Source of the DNA: Chimonanthus salicifolius | Lineage: Eukaryota; Streptophyta; Magnoliopsida; Laurales; Calycanthaceae | Direction of reading: 5' to 3' | Length of the DNA stretch: 64,000 bases | Assembly (NCBI GenBank): GCA_013350335.1 | Contig: CM023540.1 | Location: 45,119,222-45,183,221 of the forward strand | Part shown: piece by piece, positions 24,701 to 39,700 of the stretch | Numbering within the stretch: the first letter of the stretch is position 1 | How the letters are laid out: each line of letters starts with the position of its first letter | The notes under the pieces: generated by a model | What the model was told of the DNA's origin: nothing | Databases searched by the model: none | What the model saw: the letters and a program-made list of their open reading frames with translations, nothing else | Translations under genes and position numbers: made by a program

Positions 24701-27700
24701 TTTTCTAAAAATACTCTATATTTTCAACCGTCCAATCATAGGTCGTCTTCTTCTACTCTTGTTCTTCCTATTCTTTCAAATAGAGTTGACACTTCTATGA
24801 ATACGTCTACCTCTAAGCCTCTCATTGTTTATCGTAGGAAGAAAGACAAGACTCCTGCTTCACCTACTATCACCCAATCCTCCTTGGACTGTCCAGATCC
24901 ATCACCAGAGGATTCTAATCTTCCCATCACTTTGAAGAAAGGTAAACGTTCATATACTGAAAATCATTTTGTTTCCTATCATGTTGTTTCTCCGTCATAT
25001 TGCAGCTTCCTCTCCAAACTAGATACCTCTTCCATTCCTAAAAGGATTGATTGTGCTCTTCTAGATCCTTCCTGGAAGGCTGCTATGGAAGAAAAGTTGT
25101 TAGTGCTTGAGAAAAATCAAACTTGGGGGATGGTATCTCTGCCACAAGGGAAGACTCTGGTAGGAAGTAAGTGGGTCTTTGCTCTTAAACACAATTCAAA
25201 TGGATCCGTTGCTCAATATAAAGCTCGTCTAGTGGCTAAAGGCTTCACTCAGACCTATGGGATTGACTATCAGGATAATTTCTCTCCCGTTGCAAAGATC
25301 ACCTCAGTACGGGTGATTATATCTATTGCTACTATATAACAGTAGACCCTTCATCAATTAGATGTCAAGAATGCATTTCTCCATGGTGACCTTCAAAAAG
25401 AGTTTATATGCTACCACCCAGCTTTATTAGATAGGGGGAGCAAGGGAAGGTATGCAGACTTAAAAAAGCACTATATGGTCTGAAGCAATCTCCTCAGTCA
25501 TGGTTTGATAAATTTAACACCGCCTTGTTGATTTATGGTTTTGCACGATGTCAATCAGATCATTCAGTTTTTGTGTCTCGTGCTCATGATGTTATACTTC
25601 TGGTGGTTTATGTGGATGACATAGTCTTAACAGGGAATCATGAGCCCTCTATAAGTGCTTTGAAAGCCTATCTGCAACAGTCTTTTGATGTTAAGTATCT
25701 TGGCTTACTTCATTATTTCTTGGGAATTGTAGTTGCTCGATCATCTAGCGGGCTTGATGTTAATATGTTTTAGATCTTCTTCATGATGCTGGATATTCTG
25801 GATGCAAGCCTGCAGATACCCCACTTGATGTTAATTCAAAACTTTCTGCATCCGATGGGACTCTTCTTACTGATCCTCGGTTTTATCAGCAGTTGGTAGG
25901 CAAGCTCATTTATCTTACCATCACCCGACCTGACTTGGCTTATGTTGGTAGTGTGGTTAATCAATTCCTGCAAGCTCCTATGGATGCTCATCTTCATGCG
26001 GTCTTTCAAATTTTATGATATATCAAGGCTTATCCTAGTCGTGGACTCTTTTATAAGAAACAATTCACCTTTAATATTCACGGGCACTCTGATGCTGATT
26101 GGACTGGTTCTCCTAATGATCGACAATCTACCTCTGACTATTGTATTATGTTAAAATCACATTTGTTTCTCAGCGAAGTAAAAAACAAATTGTTGTTGCT
26201 CATTCCAGTGCAGAAGCAAAATACAGAGCCATGGCCAACACAACATGTAAACTATTGTGGTTCAAACAGTTTCTTGCTGAACTGGGCTTTCCTTCATCCG
26301 AGGCACTTATCATGTTCTGTGACAATCAAGTTGCAATCAATATTGCTTCCAATCCAGTTTTCCATGAGCATACAAAGCATATCGAAATTGATTGTCATTT
26401 TCTTCGACATCATGTATCATCCGGAAATATTGTCACGCCATACTTGAAGACCAAGGATCAATTAGCTGACATGATGGCAAAAGCCATTTCTCGCTCTCAA
26501 TTAGATGAGTTCAGGTAAAGCTTATATTTATCTACAAGCCTCCAATAAGATGAACATCTTGCTAAACCCTTTGGAAGAATTAATTGAAACAAGTAATGCT
26601 TCTAGAAGTGAAAGACCCTACTAGAAGATTTGTCTATGCTAAGGTCACCATCATGAAATTTGATATTTGTAAACTCATGTCCTTCTAAAGATATGCAAAT
26701 TCATGCAAATATCAAATTGTAATTTGTGCTCAAAGTTTTGCTTGTAAAAGCTATCATGAACCACAGTTCCTAGGATAAGTTGTTGATCCTACATTGGGAT
26801 CTATTGTATCCATTTCTACATTCAAATTTAATATCCAATTTGTGGATTAAATCTTTCAAATTTCATTTTATTTGAATAGTTGTTCTAAAGAAATGTTTTA
26901 AGAACATCAAAATAGTAACAACAAAGCAATGAGATTCAATAAAGAATCAGTTTCTACAGGCTTAATAGTTGAGAATATGAAAACCTTCAAAAGATGAAAA
27001 GGAAATCCAAATGAAAAGAATGTTAGCTTCCTTACCTCAAGTTCATTTTTTTCTTGAATAGCACATTGTAGCTCTCTCTTGAGATTCTGAACCTCTTGCC
27101 TGTAATGTTCAATTGTATACTCCTGCAATTTCTAAGAGTTAAAAACAAAGAAATAACATAAAAAAGTATATATATAGAAGTCACAGTCATTACCAATTTA
27201 GACAACTAATTTTGAAAGGCATTATATGTCATCTCATGCTCTAGCATGAGACCAAGCAATAACCAGTCATAACTATGGACACATTTCCAAACCCATTCAC
27301 AATATCAGATATTTGAAGTATTAAATATTATAAAATAAATAAAACTTGTATAATTTTGGAAGTTTTTAAGATGTTTTGAGCACATATGCAGGAGGTACTA
27401 GCCTAATAGGAGATTGCAGTGTGATAGAAAATATGGTCTTTAGGGTAGAGTGGAAATGTAGAACTCAAAAGGCCAACTGCAAAAATATGGGAAGCTTTGA
27501 AGATGATGTATAATTTTTATTCTCTGCCTAAAAATAGGAATGAGAATTCAAAGCTAAAGCCATTTATTTTCAACAAAGGAGCAGACATAACTTGTTCCAC
27601 ATGGTCATCTTGTTAAGTACATCAAATTAAGGAATGTTCCAACCAGCAAATGTGATAAAAAGCGTAAGTTCATCAGAGAAGAGAAGTCAGAAACAAACAA

Positions 27701-30700
27701 CTAAACAACAATAGTGGTGTCCAAACTAGCAGCCATTTGAGATTTTGCTATGATACAATGTGCAATTCATGCCAGCAGCCCACTCAAAATTTATAGTTTC
27801 TCCTGCCCTGGCCCCACACGTGAGTCCCTTAGAAGAGAACATACTTTAGCAAAGGGATTCATAGTTCAAGCAACAAAGTAGATGGCCAAATGCAGTATGC
27901 TTCACAAGAGAGCCTAAGTATCAAAGAAATCACTAAAAAGATATAATAACCTCCAATATATAAATTTGTGTCACCACTATGTAAATGAGTGTGCTATAAC
28001 CATTTTCTATATGTGCTAAACCAATCTGATCTACCTTATATCAAATGAAGCAAGTTTCACCAATAAAACTTAGAGTCAAGCAAACAACACATGGAAACAA
28101 GTCATGGTCGGATATGCTAGTCCATGTGCACACCCATTAGCTATTGATCACTACCTAGTACCTACCTCCAATGGACTTCTCACCCTTTTTTTTTTTTTTT
28201 GAGTGGAAACAAAGAGAAAATATTATTATAGCAGAAATTGAGTACAAGAAAAAGGTCTTAGAGGAATAGACCCAACCAAAAACAAGAAAAAGAAAAGAAA
28301 AAAACAAAGAAACCAAAACAACAAAATCTCCAAGTGAACTCCAAGAGGCCAAGTAGTTCCATCATGCATAATCCAAAAAGCGTCCACATTAATATGAAAG
28401 ACGCCAAAAACAGGTCCCTCTACACCGTTCTTTGCAAAGTAGTTTGCTACCTCGTTAGCTTCACGCTTGATATGGACGAAAGAGACCTCTAGTGCCCTAA
28501 CAAGTGCCCCTGATCTCCCTAACTGTGGTAATCAATCTCTAGGGTGGTCAGTTCAAAACTTTCGCCCATTTAATGGCATTTACCGAATCTCCCTCAATGA
28601 CTAATTTTCCACGACCTAAACTAACCCGAATGGTCAAAGCTCGCCTAATACTAAAGAGTTCAGCTTCATTAAAGTCTCTAGACACTACCGATTCTATGAA
28701 TACCACAGATATCTGGCCACTGTAATCTTTGAGCACGCCCCCAATACCTAACGGGCCCAGTTTTCCCCTAGAGGATTCATCGACGTTGAATTTCATTACC
28801 CCTTGTTGAGGAGGTGACCAATCCATCAACACTTCGGATTTCCTAGATCTCCCACTCATATACCCCTCCCACGAAGATAAAAGGTCAATGGCCTTAAATT
28901 CTTTGAACTCCTTGTTAGGAAAGAGCCAAGCACAAAGTCTCCATTTGACTTTTTGGAATAGCTTGCAAATTTCGGTGGTCTTTCCTTCAAAAATTCTTGA
29001 GTTTCTCTTTCCAGATTGTCCATCAAATAATAGCCAGAATTGTGAGCCACGCCATCCTCCATCTTTTGTTGGGGAGGGGAAGAACCAAGAATCCAACGTT
29101 TCTGCCCAAGTACTAGCACCAACCCAAGAAACGCACATTAATTTGCAAAAACTGCTCCATAGGTGCCAAGCAATGGGACAAGACACAGAGATGATCAATG
29201 GATTCTTCTAAAAACCCGCAAAGAGGACAACAAAGATCTTCGTAACTCTCAATAGATCTCTCCTCCTAAGATCCATCTTGTAAGGATTTTTCTCTTCACC
29301 AAACACCAGAAGAAGGTCTGAACCCTTGGTGGGCCTTGATTTTTCCAAACCAAACAGGGTGTGATACCCCCACTCAAAGTCCCACAGCGGTTGTGGACTT
29401 GGGTGGTATGGACTTTATTTGAGGGGGCAAGCCCCTCCCCATCACAAGGCCTTTTGGGCCTAGCCTGGTGGGCCAGGGCCCAAAGCAAAACTATGAGGGC
29501 AGGGTCGGCTCAAAGCAAACAATATTGTGATGGGTAGCGTCGAGTCATCACAAGTGGTATTAGAGCACGGTTCAACACTCGAACTGTGTGGGCTCTACTT
29601 GCGTGACGTTGCATGCATGTGTGTGTGTGGACCCCTGTCAGTGTGACATGACAAAACCAGGGATAGCTCTGGTCCTAAGGGGGGTGGATTGTGATACCCC
29701 CACCCAAAGTCTCACATCAGTTGTGGACTTGCATGGTAGGGGCTTTATTTGAGGGGACAAGCCCCTCCCCATCACAAGACCTGTTGGGCCTGGCCTAGTG
29801 GACTAGGGCCCAAAGCAAAACAGTGAGAGCAGAGTAGGCCCAAAGGAAACAATATTGTGATAGGTAGGGTCGGGTCGTCACACAGGGGGACCTGGCTCAC
29901 CCATCAAGAGAGCTCTTTCACGGTTCCTAGTGTTGGTTGGACATTCCCAAGCGAAGTGTCCAAAACCCTGACAGTGATAACACTGCGGACCACCTGCGGA
30001 AGAGCTCGCACCAGAAGCTCCCTTAGTGCTTACATTCCTATTCATAGGTGCAGCACTAGTGCCATGTTTGGGTTGACTCAAGGCATTTTGCTGAGCTCCT
30101 TGGAGAGTGGGCTTGAAACTAGCGCCACGGGAGTCTAACTACCTTGGAGGTTGCGATTTCTGGTAATCCTCAAGTTCTTGTACAAATTCATAAGTTCCCT
30201 CCAAGGTGTCAATACCGCGCAAAATGAGCTCACGCCGAAACTCAAGACGAAGACCTAATCTGAACCTAGAGAGGGTCTGATTGGGATCCTCACCGATCTC
30301 ACAACTCATGGAGAATTCGTCAACCTTAGCAATATACTCGCGAACAGTCTGACTACCCTAACCCAAGAAATTCTACTAATCAAGGAGTCTTTCCAAATAC
30401 TTCTGGGGGACGTATTTTTCCTTCAGCACTTCTTTTGTCTCGACCCACAACAAATCTGGGGGGTCATCTCCTAACCTCCTAATCTTTTGTTCCGCAGTGG
30501 TCCAAAAGAGTCTAGCTTGACCCACCAACTTCATCTTGATGAAACAGATCTTACGGACTACCGACATGTCATGCCACCCAAAGTATTGGTCCATGTCTGA
30601 CAACCAATCCATGAAAACCTTAGGATCTAGACGTCCGTCAAAGTTAGGGGCTTCTACGCGAACATTTTTAAAAACACATTCATCATCATCAATAGGTTCT

Positions 30701-33700
30701 CGTGGCCTATTTGGTTGTTGGAATCTAACGCGACCAAATCCACAGCCTCTATTCCTAAGATTCCTATTATTTCCATCGACTTGGTTCTCAGGGATTTCTA
30801 GGATTTCTACCCTTGTTTTCACGTTGGCCAAATCATTCTTAATGTCGGCCAGATCAAGAACGATTAAAGGGGTGAAGAAAATGCATCTTCAACCTAATAT
30901 GGGCTGAAATTAAGAATTAAATTAACAGTGCAACAAAACAATATAACATTCATCGCACATAATCTCGCAAATCCTTAGAATCAAATGTAAACAATTATAT
31001 GACAGTCAAGACCAAGTTATCATTCGCAATGAGACCTAGCAAAATGTCGGGTTTATCGGGCTCTAAAACATCATAGGCCTATCACCAAGATAAGGAGCAA
31101 GATTTGGGCTTACAGTAAAGGGAAAGGAGGATTTGGGGACTGGCGACACAACTTATGGGGGTTATGAAAGGTTGCAATCATAACAGGGTGCGAGGGAAGA
31201 TGTATTGCGAACAAGACAAAGGTTGGAGAGGGTTTGGCGACCACGGTAGATGGGAGTAAGGGTTGTGGCAAGGCTGTATGGGTTAAGGAAAGGGACAGCA
31301 GTGAGATGGGAGGTAATTGGGGTAAACACGATGGCTGGGAGAGGGTATTGGAGAGGGACGGAGGTAAGGGATGAGGTAAGAAAGGATCTGCAGTGAGTAC
31401 ATGGGCCTAGGGAAGGGGGTGAAAGCAATGGAGAGGGATTGAGAGGGATTCGGTAGCAAAGGGGTGGAGTTTTGGTTGGGACAAGAGCTGGGTATGGGTT
31501 TGGGGATGGATTCGGCTGCAAGGAAAAGGGGCTCATGATGGCGGAACTCAAAAATGGGGCTAGAGAGGTGGCGAAAATAGGAACAGGGGTGAGAAGTGGT
31601 GTGGCAGTAAGGACGTGGGTAATGGAAGGGTCACGGGAATCGCAGGGAAGAAAAAAAAAAGGAAAAGGAAAAGAGAAGAGAAGAGAGAAGAGAAAGAGGA
31701 GGAAGTAGAGTACTTGTAAAAGGGAGGGTTTCTCACCCTTCTCCTTGCCGAGGCTTCTCACCGAATCAGGCAGCAGCTCCATTCTTCTTCGTTCCTTTCC
31801 TCTCTTTCCTTCGTTCTTTCTTTCCTTCTGAGAAATCGCCTCCTTGCCTTAGGGTTAAGACCCCTTTTAAAACAACCTTTAGTTGTGCTGGCTGGGCTGG
31901 GCTTGGCTGTGGTTGGCTCGAGGCTGGGTCCAGGCCCAGCTGGGCTTCTCTGCATCAGTACTCTTGCCTAGATTTATTCGGAGGCCAGACATCATCTCAA
32001 AGAACCTAAGAACAACTCTGAAGCCCAAGATTTTCGAACAATTGGGGTCACAAAAGAATAAGGTGTCATCCACAAATTGAAGATGTGTAATGGTCTGCCC
32101 ATTCGGTGACACCTCAAAGCCTTTCACCACCCTTAGTTCTTTGGCCTTTTCCACCAACTTGTTAAGACTTTCCCCCATTAGAGTGAAAATGAAAGGAGAT
32201 AATAAATCTCCTTGCCTGAGACCCTTCTTTACCGTAATTGGAGGCGTCGGAGACCCATTTACTAAGATGGAGTATGAAGTCTCCTCCACACAAGCTTTCA
32301 TCCACATTCTCCAACGTTGTCCAAAACTCATCCTTTCAAATAAATATCCAACAAAGGACCAATCCACAAAATCGTATGTTTTCTCCATACCTATCTTAAA
32401 GAGTAATCCTGGAGTCTTTTCTTTTTTCCTAATGTGGACCAGTTCATGGGCGATCAGTATGCCATCTAAGATTTGTCTATTTTCTACGAAGGCCCCAGTG
32501 CGTATTACCAATCACTTCCGATAATGTTTTTTTTTTTAGCCTCTGCTAGCACCTTTGCCAATAACTTATGAACACTGCCGATCAAGCTAATGGGCCTAAA
32601 ATGTGAGAGTTCTAATGGTCCCTCTCTTTTGGGAATCAAGGTTATGAATGATTTCTTGAGCCCTTTGTTTATCATACCATCCCTGTAAAACTCCTTAAAG
32701 AATCTGAGAAAATTTGGCCTGACAATTTCCCAACATGCCTTAAAAAAAAAAAAAAAAGGATTGAAACCGTCAGGGCCGGGGGCCCTGTCACTTCTAGATT
32801 ATCTAACTCCTCCCTAATTTCTTCTGCCAAAAAGTCCCTTTCTAGCCACTTTTCCCTATCCTCACTGATGCCCTTAAATTGAAACCAGTCCATCCTAGGT
32901 CTAGGGAAGCTAGGTTGTATAATGGAAGCCGTACTAAGTTCAGTAAAAGAGGAGCTATGTCGCCTATGGGCTGGGTTCGTGGTGGAAACTAGTGTGGGAG
33001 ATTGCAAATGTATCATGATGGGATTGGGTCCAGAAATTTGCACCCAAAAAGAGTCACCCTAACTAGGAACAACAGGACAAGTCAGGAAAGATGGTACCCA
33101 GGTCTCCTCTGTGAAGAACTGTGCCCCGATCGATGTCCAGGTAGGAGAAGTTATGTTGACGAAGAGGCTATGGAATGATGATGAAGTGAATCTCCTAAGG
33201 GTCTTGACATGAATGGACTTCTCACCCTGCCTGTAACTAACAAATATCCAGTATCCAAGGATGGCAATCAACTCCTAATTAGTATCCTATAGTCAATACT
33301 CAATAGCATTATCACAGATACATTATCAAGATATTATTGACCGAACATAATACTGAGACATTTAGGTTATGAGGTTCTTTTTTTTTTTGTGAGCGGTAAC
33401 AAATAGATAAATATATAAAAAGGAAGAAAGCGTTAATGCACATGGTTAGGGTTTAAGAGTCTTAAACCGAAGAAGAAAAATAAAAAGTACAAATGCAAGA
33501 TAACCATACAGGAATAGAAAACATAACATCTCTCCCAAAAGTCAACAGTCCTTGTCCAAAACAGTCATAGATAGAAGACACATTGTTGCGTTGAGTCCAT
33601 CCCGATCTTCACAAGGAAGTCCGCCACTCCATTAGCTGACTTGCTGACTAGCTAGAAAGAGACCTCATGACCCGAACACATAGCCCCTTATCTCCCTGAC

Positions 33701-36700
33701 AGCTGTGGTCAGTTTCCATGGGGCCGTTTTGAGGTCATTATAGGGATATTATATGGAAAATGTCACAAAAAAATAAGGGGTACATAAAGATCAATTCAAA
33801 CAATAGCAACGAACTATGTATATATAGGTCACTAATATTTGTAATTAAGGTCAACAACACACTACTCATCAACCCAAAAAGTTTATCTTACAAAATTCCT
33901 AAAGCAAAATTCATTTAGAGCAATTTAAGTATTTAACAATAACCGAACTGAACTGCCCAAATAACAACGCAATTAAAGGCATTTACTAATTGTTAAATCA
34001 CTGAGAAATAGAATAGCAACCTCTAATCCTCACGTCAAAAATAAAATAAAAAACACAAAATAAATGAAAGGAAAAAAAAAAAAAAACAATACTAACAAGA
34101 TAAATCTCACTAGGACATCCAAAGTTATCACATATCACTACAAAAGGAAAACAAACTTACAGGCAAAACATCATTAGATGGCAAGGATTGGTATCTCCTA
34201 TCAGGAGTCATATGAAATGCCTCTAGGTCAGTAGTGCAACCTTTGTTCAATTTATACCACATGTCTTCATCAGCTACGTTGGCAAAATCATCAGGAATAG
34301 GACTAGAATCAGGTAGCCTTGAATAATGTGATCTTTTCATAACAAAAGTATTTGAGTTAGCTTTAAAACAAGGGGTTCCAAAAGTATCTCCATGTAATGA
34401 GCTATCGTCATCGCATTCTTCAACATGACTTTGTTTCATAGAAACTCTACCCTGTGTAGCAAAAAAATATAGCACCATCATTAACATCGAAGTCACTTTT
34501 CCAACTATTTGGTGAGAAATTAAGTATATATTCAATCTTAAATGAACCATCACTATGCCAATAATGGTAAATAAACTATTGCCATCACAATTTTCAAATC
34601 AACATCAATAAACAAAACATTTCAAAAGGAAATTTTTATTTCTTTAATGGAATTTTTGTTTACTGCTAAAAAAATAAATAAAGGATTTATCAAAAAAATT
34701 GAGTTGCTTCCACCACTGCTCTTTACCAAACAACAATAAAACAAATTTATTTCCACTGACCACTATCAAAGATGTATGTGGAAGTTTTCTATTTGTACAC
34801 ATTCACACTAAAATTTCATATGTTGCAAGTTGAAGATGGAAAGGTCTTTTTCTACATAGAAATGGTAACATTGTTTTAATGAAAAATAATTACAAGCATA
34901 ACGTACAAAAGAACAATACAAGAGAGATATTGTTTACCCCAAAATTGCCCCAAAAAAATTACAAAAACCATGAATAATGTTTTTCTATACCCAATTTTGC
35001 CAAAAAAATCTTCGATGTTGTTGGTCTTGCATTTCACATGCATAAAAGTGGCATTCAATGATCCAATATCCCACCAACATTTTGATACCCCGATAGAGGA
35101 ACTAATTTCTACGGGTCTCTTTTCTCTTTTACCCAAGTAATTGCACAACCCAAATCCTCCTCAATAATCAATCTCCCAAGCTTTGTAATTAGACAAACTG
35201 GAATTTTTATTGAAATTGAAGACAAGCAGGATCTTTTCTTTTTATCTTCTCTCGAAGGTCGGTGAGTTGATGCCTTTTGATTTTAATTTGTGTTATTTGA
35301 GTTAAATTAATTTTAATTAGATTATTTGGAATTATTTTTGCATTTTGAATTTGATTTCAATTAGTGCATTTTCCAATATTTTATTTAAAATTGGATTTCC
35401 ACAATAGAAGTTAAATCTTAAGAAAGGTTCTCCGAGTTAGACCGTACTTAACTTCGAGAGCAGTTCTTCGATTTCAAACTGTACTTGAGCCCGAGAACGC
35501 CGGTTTTCTTCATTGAAATCCGTGATTCAGCGTAAAACCCCAGATCTAAATCTTCATATGTAGCTTGGCCTGCATCAAGTGGTCATCAGAGCCTGGATCC
35601 TACACCGACCTATAGGGTAGGGACCATTTTTTATTCGGTTGAGCACTCTCCTTTTTGATGAGACAGGATTTTTCCAATGCCGAAGGGTAAAACAAAGCGC
35701 GTTCAAGAAGTCATGACGGACACACCAGAAGCCCGTCAAATTTCAAAGTTGACCTGTTGGATGGACGAGTTGACCAGCCATAATGCATAATTAAACCAAA
35801 AGATTGAGGAAGAGATCTAAGAAATCTAGATCTAATTCTTCAAAAGGAAAAGAAGACGAAGAAGTTGCTCGCTCGTAAGAGATTTTGAGCATTCCAACTA
35901 GATTCTCTTTTTTCTTTGAAAGACATGCAGTACGTGAACCTATTCTTGATTGCTCACCTGAGTTTGATGAAGAATCAGTCTTCAGTGAAGAAGTTTCGAT
36001 TTCTTCGGCAACGGACGAACAACCTGATCTAGATGAGCCAGTGTATGATAATTATGGAGACACTGATGATTTCGTAGATATGTTTGCATTATTAGAGCTT
36101 GGCCTGCATCAACCTCCCTAGCTTCTTATACAATCGTCAAAGGACGAACCTTCAAAACCCTTTGAAACCATTATCCACGTATTTAGACTAAGTCTTGGTG
36201 CACTCAGAAACCTCCTCCACCAACTTTACCAACAATTTGAAGATCCTTGCATTCATTTCCTTCCAAATTGCCAAAAAATTATCATCGAGATTGTTCCCCA
36301 AACTTTCCATTTCTTTCCTTACTAGAATTCCCCACCCTCAATTGGCTAGAAATTTCAACATTATTTGGAAATACCAACAAAGAACCATCAGTAACAAGAA
36401 ATGGTATCATATCTGCATCAGAAAAGGGCAATAAAAAATAGGTGACCCATGTGCTCCTCCATTTCACATAAACACTAGGGATGCAATTTGGATCGAGCCC
36501 AACCCACACCGACCTAGTCCAACCCCAAGTTTTGAATGTTGGTCTAGTTGGGCCCAGTTAAACCAAATTTGGGGCTCAATTAGGGCCAAATTTGAATTCA
36601 GGCTAGTCCCATGCCTTGCATTCTAAGGGCTCACACAAACCGAAAGCTTGAATTAGACATGGGCTTGAAATAAACCCAAGGACCATGGTATCTGATATAT

Positions 36701-39700
36701 TTTTATACTAGATATTATATTAAATGGTAGCATCATCATCTAGGCTATTTAACCCATCAATCTAGGGTTATCTTTTTATATTTGGATTTGAAAATTGATT
36801 CCATAAACCAATTGTCTATCTCACATCGATGGAACTAAATCCACAACCTTTAGGATTGTAACAATGAGTCTTTACCACTTATTATATATTTTACTAAATA
36901 CTATATACATTATGATTAATTTCTACCAAAAAGTATATTATGGTTAATTAAAAATCTTAATCTCTATAAATCTTTAAATCACAATCATTAATCCTAAACT
37001 TAACCCTAATCTCTATATATTCTCTCATCACTCTTCCCTTCCCAACCCTAACCATATCTCTTTCTACTCCCCTCTTAGCACCTATTACCCTATTTTGAAA
37101 TTGATTTTGTTGCTTTGAGTGTTAGAACTTGAAAGCTATTGGTTTTTTGTTTCCATTTATTTGATTTGACTTTTACATGATGGGTTGATTATGAAAGAAA
37201 AAATGCCTAGATAGATGTAATTTAATTAGTATGATGATGATAATTTGTATGATGACAAAAGAAATATGATTATTTAAATCTTACGAAATCCTTCTATAGA
37301 ATGAATAATGAACAACTTGGCTCAACGATATAGATTAGTAGTAGTAATTAATATAGAACTAAATTGAGCAAGAGTGCAAAAACATGAAGGCCCTAAGGTC
37401 CCTTATTTATTTTTGAGGATCTAAGCCCAACTTCAACTAATTTGGGCCCATATAGGCCAATCTGAGCATGTGCCATACGACAACAATCTAGGCCCTAGCC
37501 CGAACTGACTCAAGGCCCAACCAGCTCATACGAGTTGCACCCCCAATAAAACACATGTAAGGTTGCCCCCTCTAGAGAGATTTTTTTTCCCTCTCAATCT
37601 ACATCTCATTAACACATTTCCTTTCGCCACATTCAAACTAAAAGCTTGCATTATTTGTAGAGTTATGCCTTTCCACACCAAAGAATACAGTAACCTTTAA
37701 GAGATTGACTCCTTACATGCATCTACTCATGGCAATAAGCTCCCTCAACAAGTTTTCAACCAACAGTATCTATTGAAGGACCATTTTATGTATCATGCCC
37801 CTTAGGACCACTATATTCTTTTAATTGTATAGTATTTTCCATGTAAAGCCAAACCATGTGTAAACTGTGTATAGTGTTCCTATAAAACAAACGACAACAT
37901 AGTGTACCATTTAGAATATTCTCAATCCATTTCTTTGACTCAAGAAATTTACCCCCATTTTCCTCTCAATCTTCGCTCTTTTATCTTGATCAAATAACAT
38001 GGTTTGAAAAGCCAATGCTTCTCTCTTTTTTTTTGGAATGGTGAAAGGTAATTTATTAAAAAGGGAAAGAAGATACATTAGGCCCAAAGGAGGACAACAA
38101 AACACTGCCCAAGCCCAAGACAGAGCCCAAAAGATAATCCAAATGTTTATTCTTCTATTCTGACTATTACATACATCTAGGATTTGAATTGTGGGACCCA
38201 CTTCCTGTTCAGATTTTGGAGGAAGGACTGGACCTACTGAATCGCCATTTTTTGCTCATTAGGAAATTTTTCAATTTTTTTGCTGCATTCCAAGTCAAGT
38301 GAAACTACTTTCTTCCTTGTTATCGAAACAGGAGAAAAAACAGCAGACAGTTTTCATCTTGGCCATCCATTTTTTCGAGGCTTATTTGTTCCATAAGAAA
38401 CCCCATCAATCTAGTCTCATTTTTAAGTGGTCATCCATCCCTAACATCTGATCCTACATTTGATCATTGGTGGCGCCCATGGTTGGCATCCGAAAGTCTA
38501 CATTGCTTACAACCAACAGCCAATTCTCCGGGATTTTTTGTTCTTCATCCTTACATCCAATGCACATGATGGATCACATGGCCCTTTTCCCTATGATCTT
38601 TCACGCACTGAAAAAGTACATATGCTTTAATTAATGAGATGAATTGTTTTTCCTATGGTCCTATTCTGCCCAAATGTTTATTAGAGGCAAAGAAAAGTTG
38701 ACTATATTGATGGAATTGCCCTTAAAACACCCCAATCAGATCCGAAACATAAAAAGTGAAAAGAAAATAATTTCATGGTCCAATCATGGCTTCGAAGTCT
38801 ACAAACCACACATCCGACAAAGAGTCTACATGCTTCCGATTGCCAAGGATATTTGAGATGTTTAAAGACCTTTTATTCAGATGAAGATCATGCTCGTATA
38901 TACCAGTTGTATCAAGAAATTGATCATCTTCATCATGGGAAGTCCACCATAATTATATTTCCAAATGTGAAGTCTACGGATGTAAATAGATCACATAAAA
39001 AACAGCTTTCATGCCTGACAGTTGTACAAATTCACAATAAATGTATTGAAAAACATTGTTTCTTTGAATTACTAGCTGGTTTAGATTCTGAGTATGAACC
39101 AACTTGGGCTGAATACTTGGCACCAAGTCTCTCCTATGTCTAAACTTTGTCCATGCACATCTTCTTTGGTATGAAAAACGTCGGTTAGTTGTGATTGCTC
39201 CTCCCATTATGCCCGAAAACTCTGCTTTTTATTCTAATGGTCCATCTTCTACAAAAGGCAAGACTGTTGTCCAAAATGAACAACATGAAAAAGGACAAAG
39301 GGAAAAAACGGGCAATTGATCATGCACTATTTGTAGGAAGATGAATCACTTTGTAGATACATGTTATAAACTACATGGAAAGCCCCCAAACAAGCGAGCC
39401 AATCATACTCAAATACATCTGCTTTTGATCCACCAGCAAGTGACGATACACTCCATATTTCCAAAACAAAGTATAATCCTCTAATGCAAGATTGAAATCA
39501 ATTGAATAGCATACATCCTCTGAACCATCACAAGTTGCATTAGCTCACGCAAGTACATTGTCTTCTGCATTCTTCTAGTCCTTGGATTATGGATTCTAGC
39601 ACTACAAATCATATGCTAGGTGTGTCAATTTTATTTTCCTCGATTTCATCTCATTCCACTGGTGCTATTAAGCTTGTTGATGAAATCCTTACCACCATCA

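Larger units (their letters stand above)
22426..26518 (+). mobile_element. Ty1/copia retrotransposon, degenerate, 3' LTR missing
   Basis: A short 5' LTR (about 22426-22615; starts TGTTGTAATATT, TATATATACA at 22491) is followed at 22618 by the primer site tggtatcagcc. Gag is largely absent. The GAG-pre-integrase, integrase, RT and RNase H regions follow in copia order and end at 26518. There is no second LTR. It is inserted antisense to the kinesin. Confidence 0.85.
28187..33211 (-). mobile_element. L1-type LINE (copy 3), invaded and deleted
   Basis: Bounded by a perfect 17-bp target duplication AATGGACTTCTCACCCT at 28170-28186 and 33212-33228, with a T15 run (A tail) at 28187. Minus-strand parts are RT at about 33043-31957, then after an LTR fragment and a TRIM, zinc-knuckle and RNase H at 29359-28548 and the 3' UTR. 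Endonuclease and most of the middle of ORF2 are missing. It is the same family as LINE copy 1. Confidence 0.9.

Noticed and set aside
31472..31708. Open frame on the plus strand in the gypsy LTR region
   Set aside because: Low-complexity KKKGKGKEK tail from a purine run; a shadow of LTR sequence.
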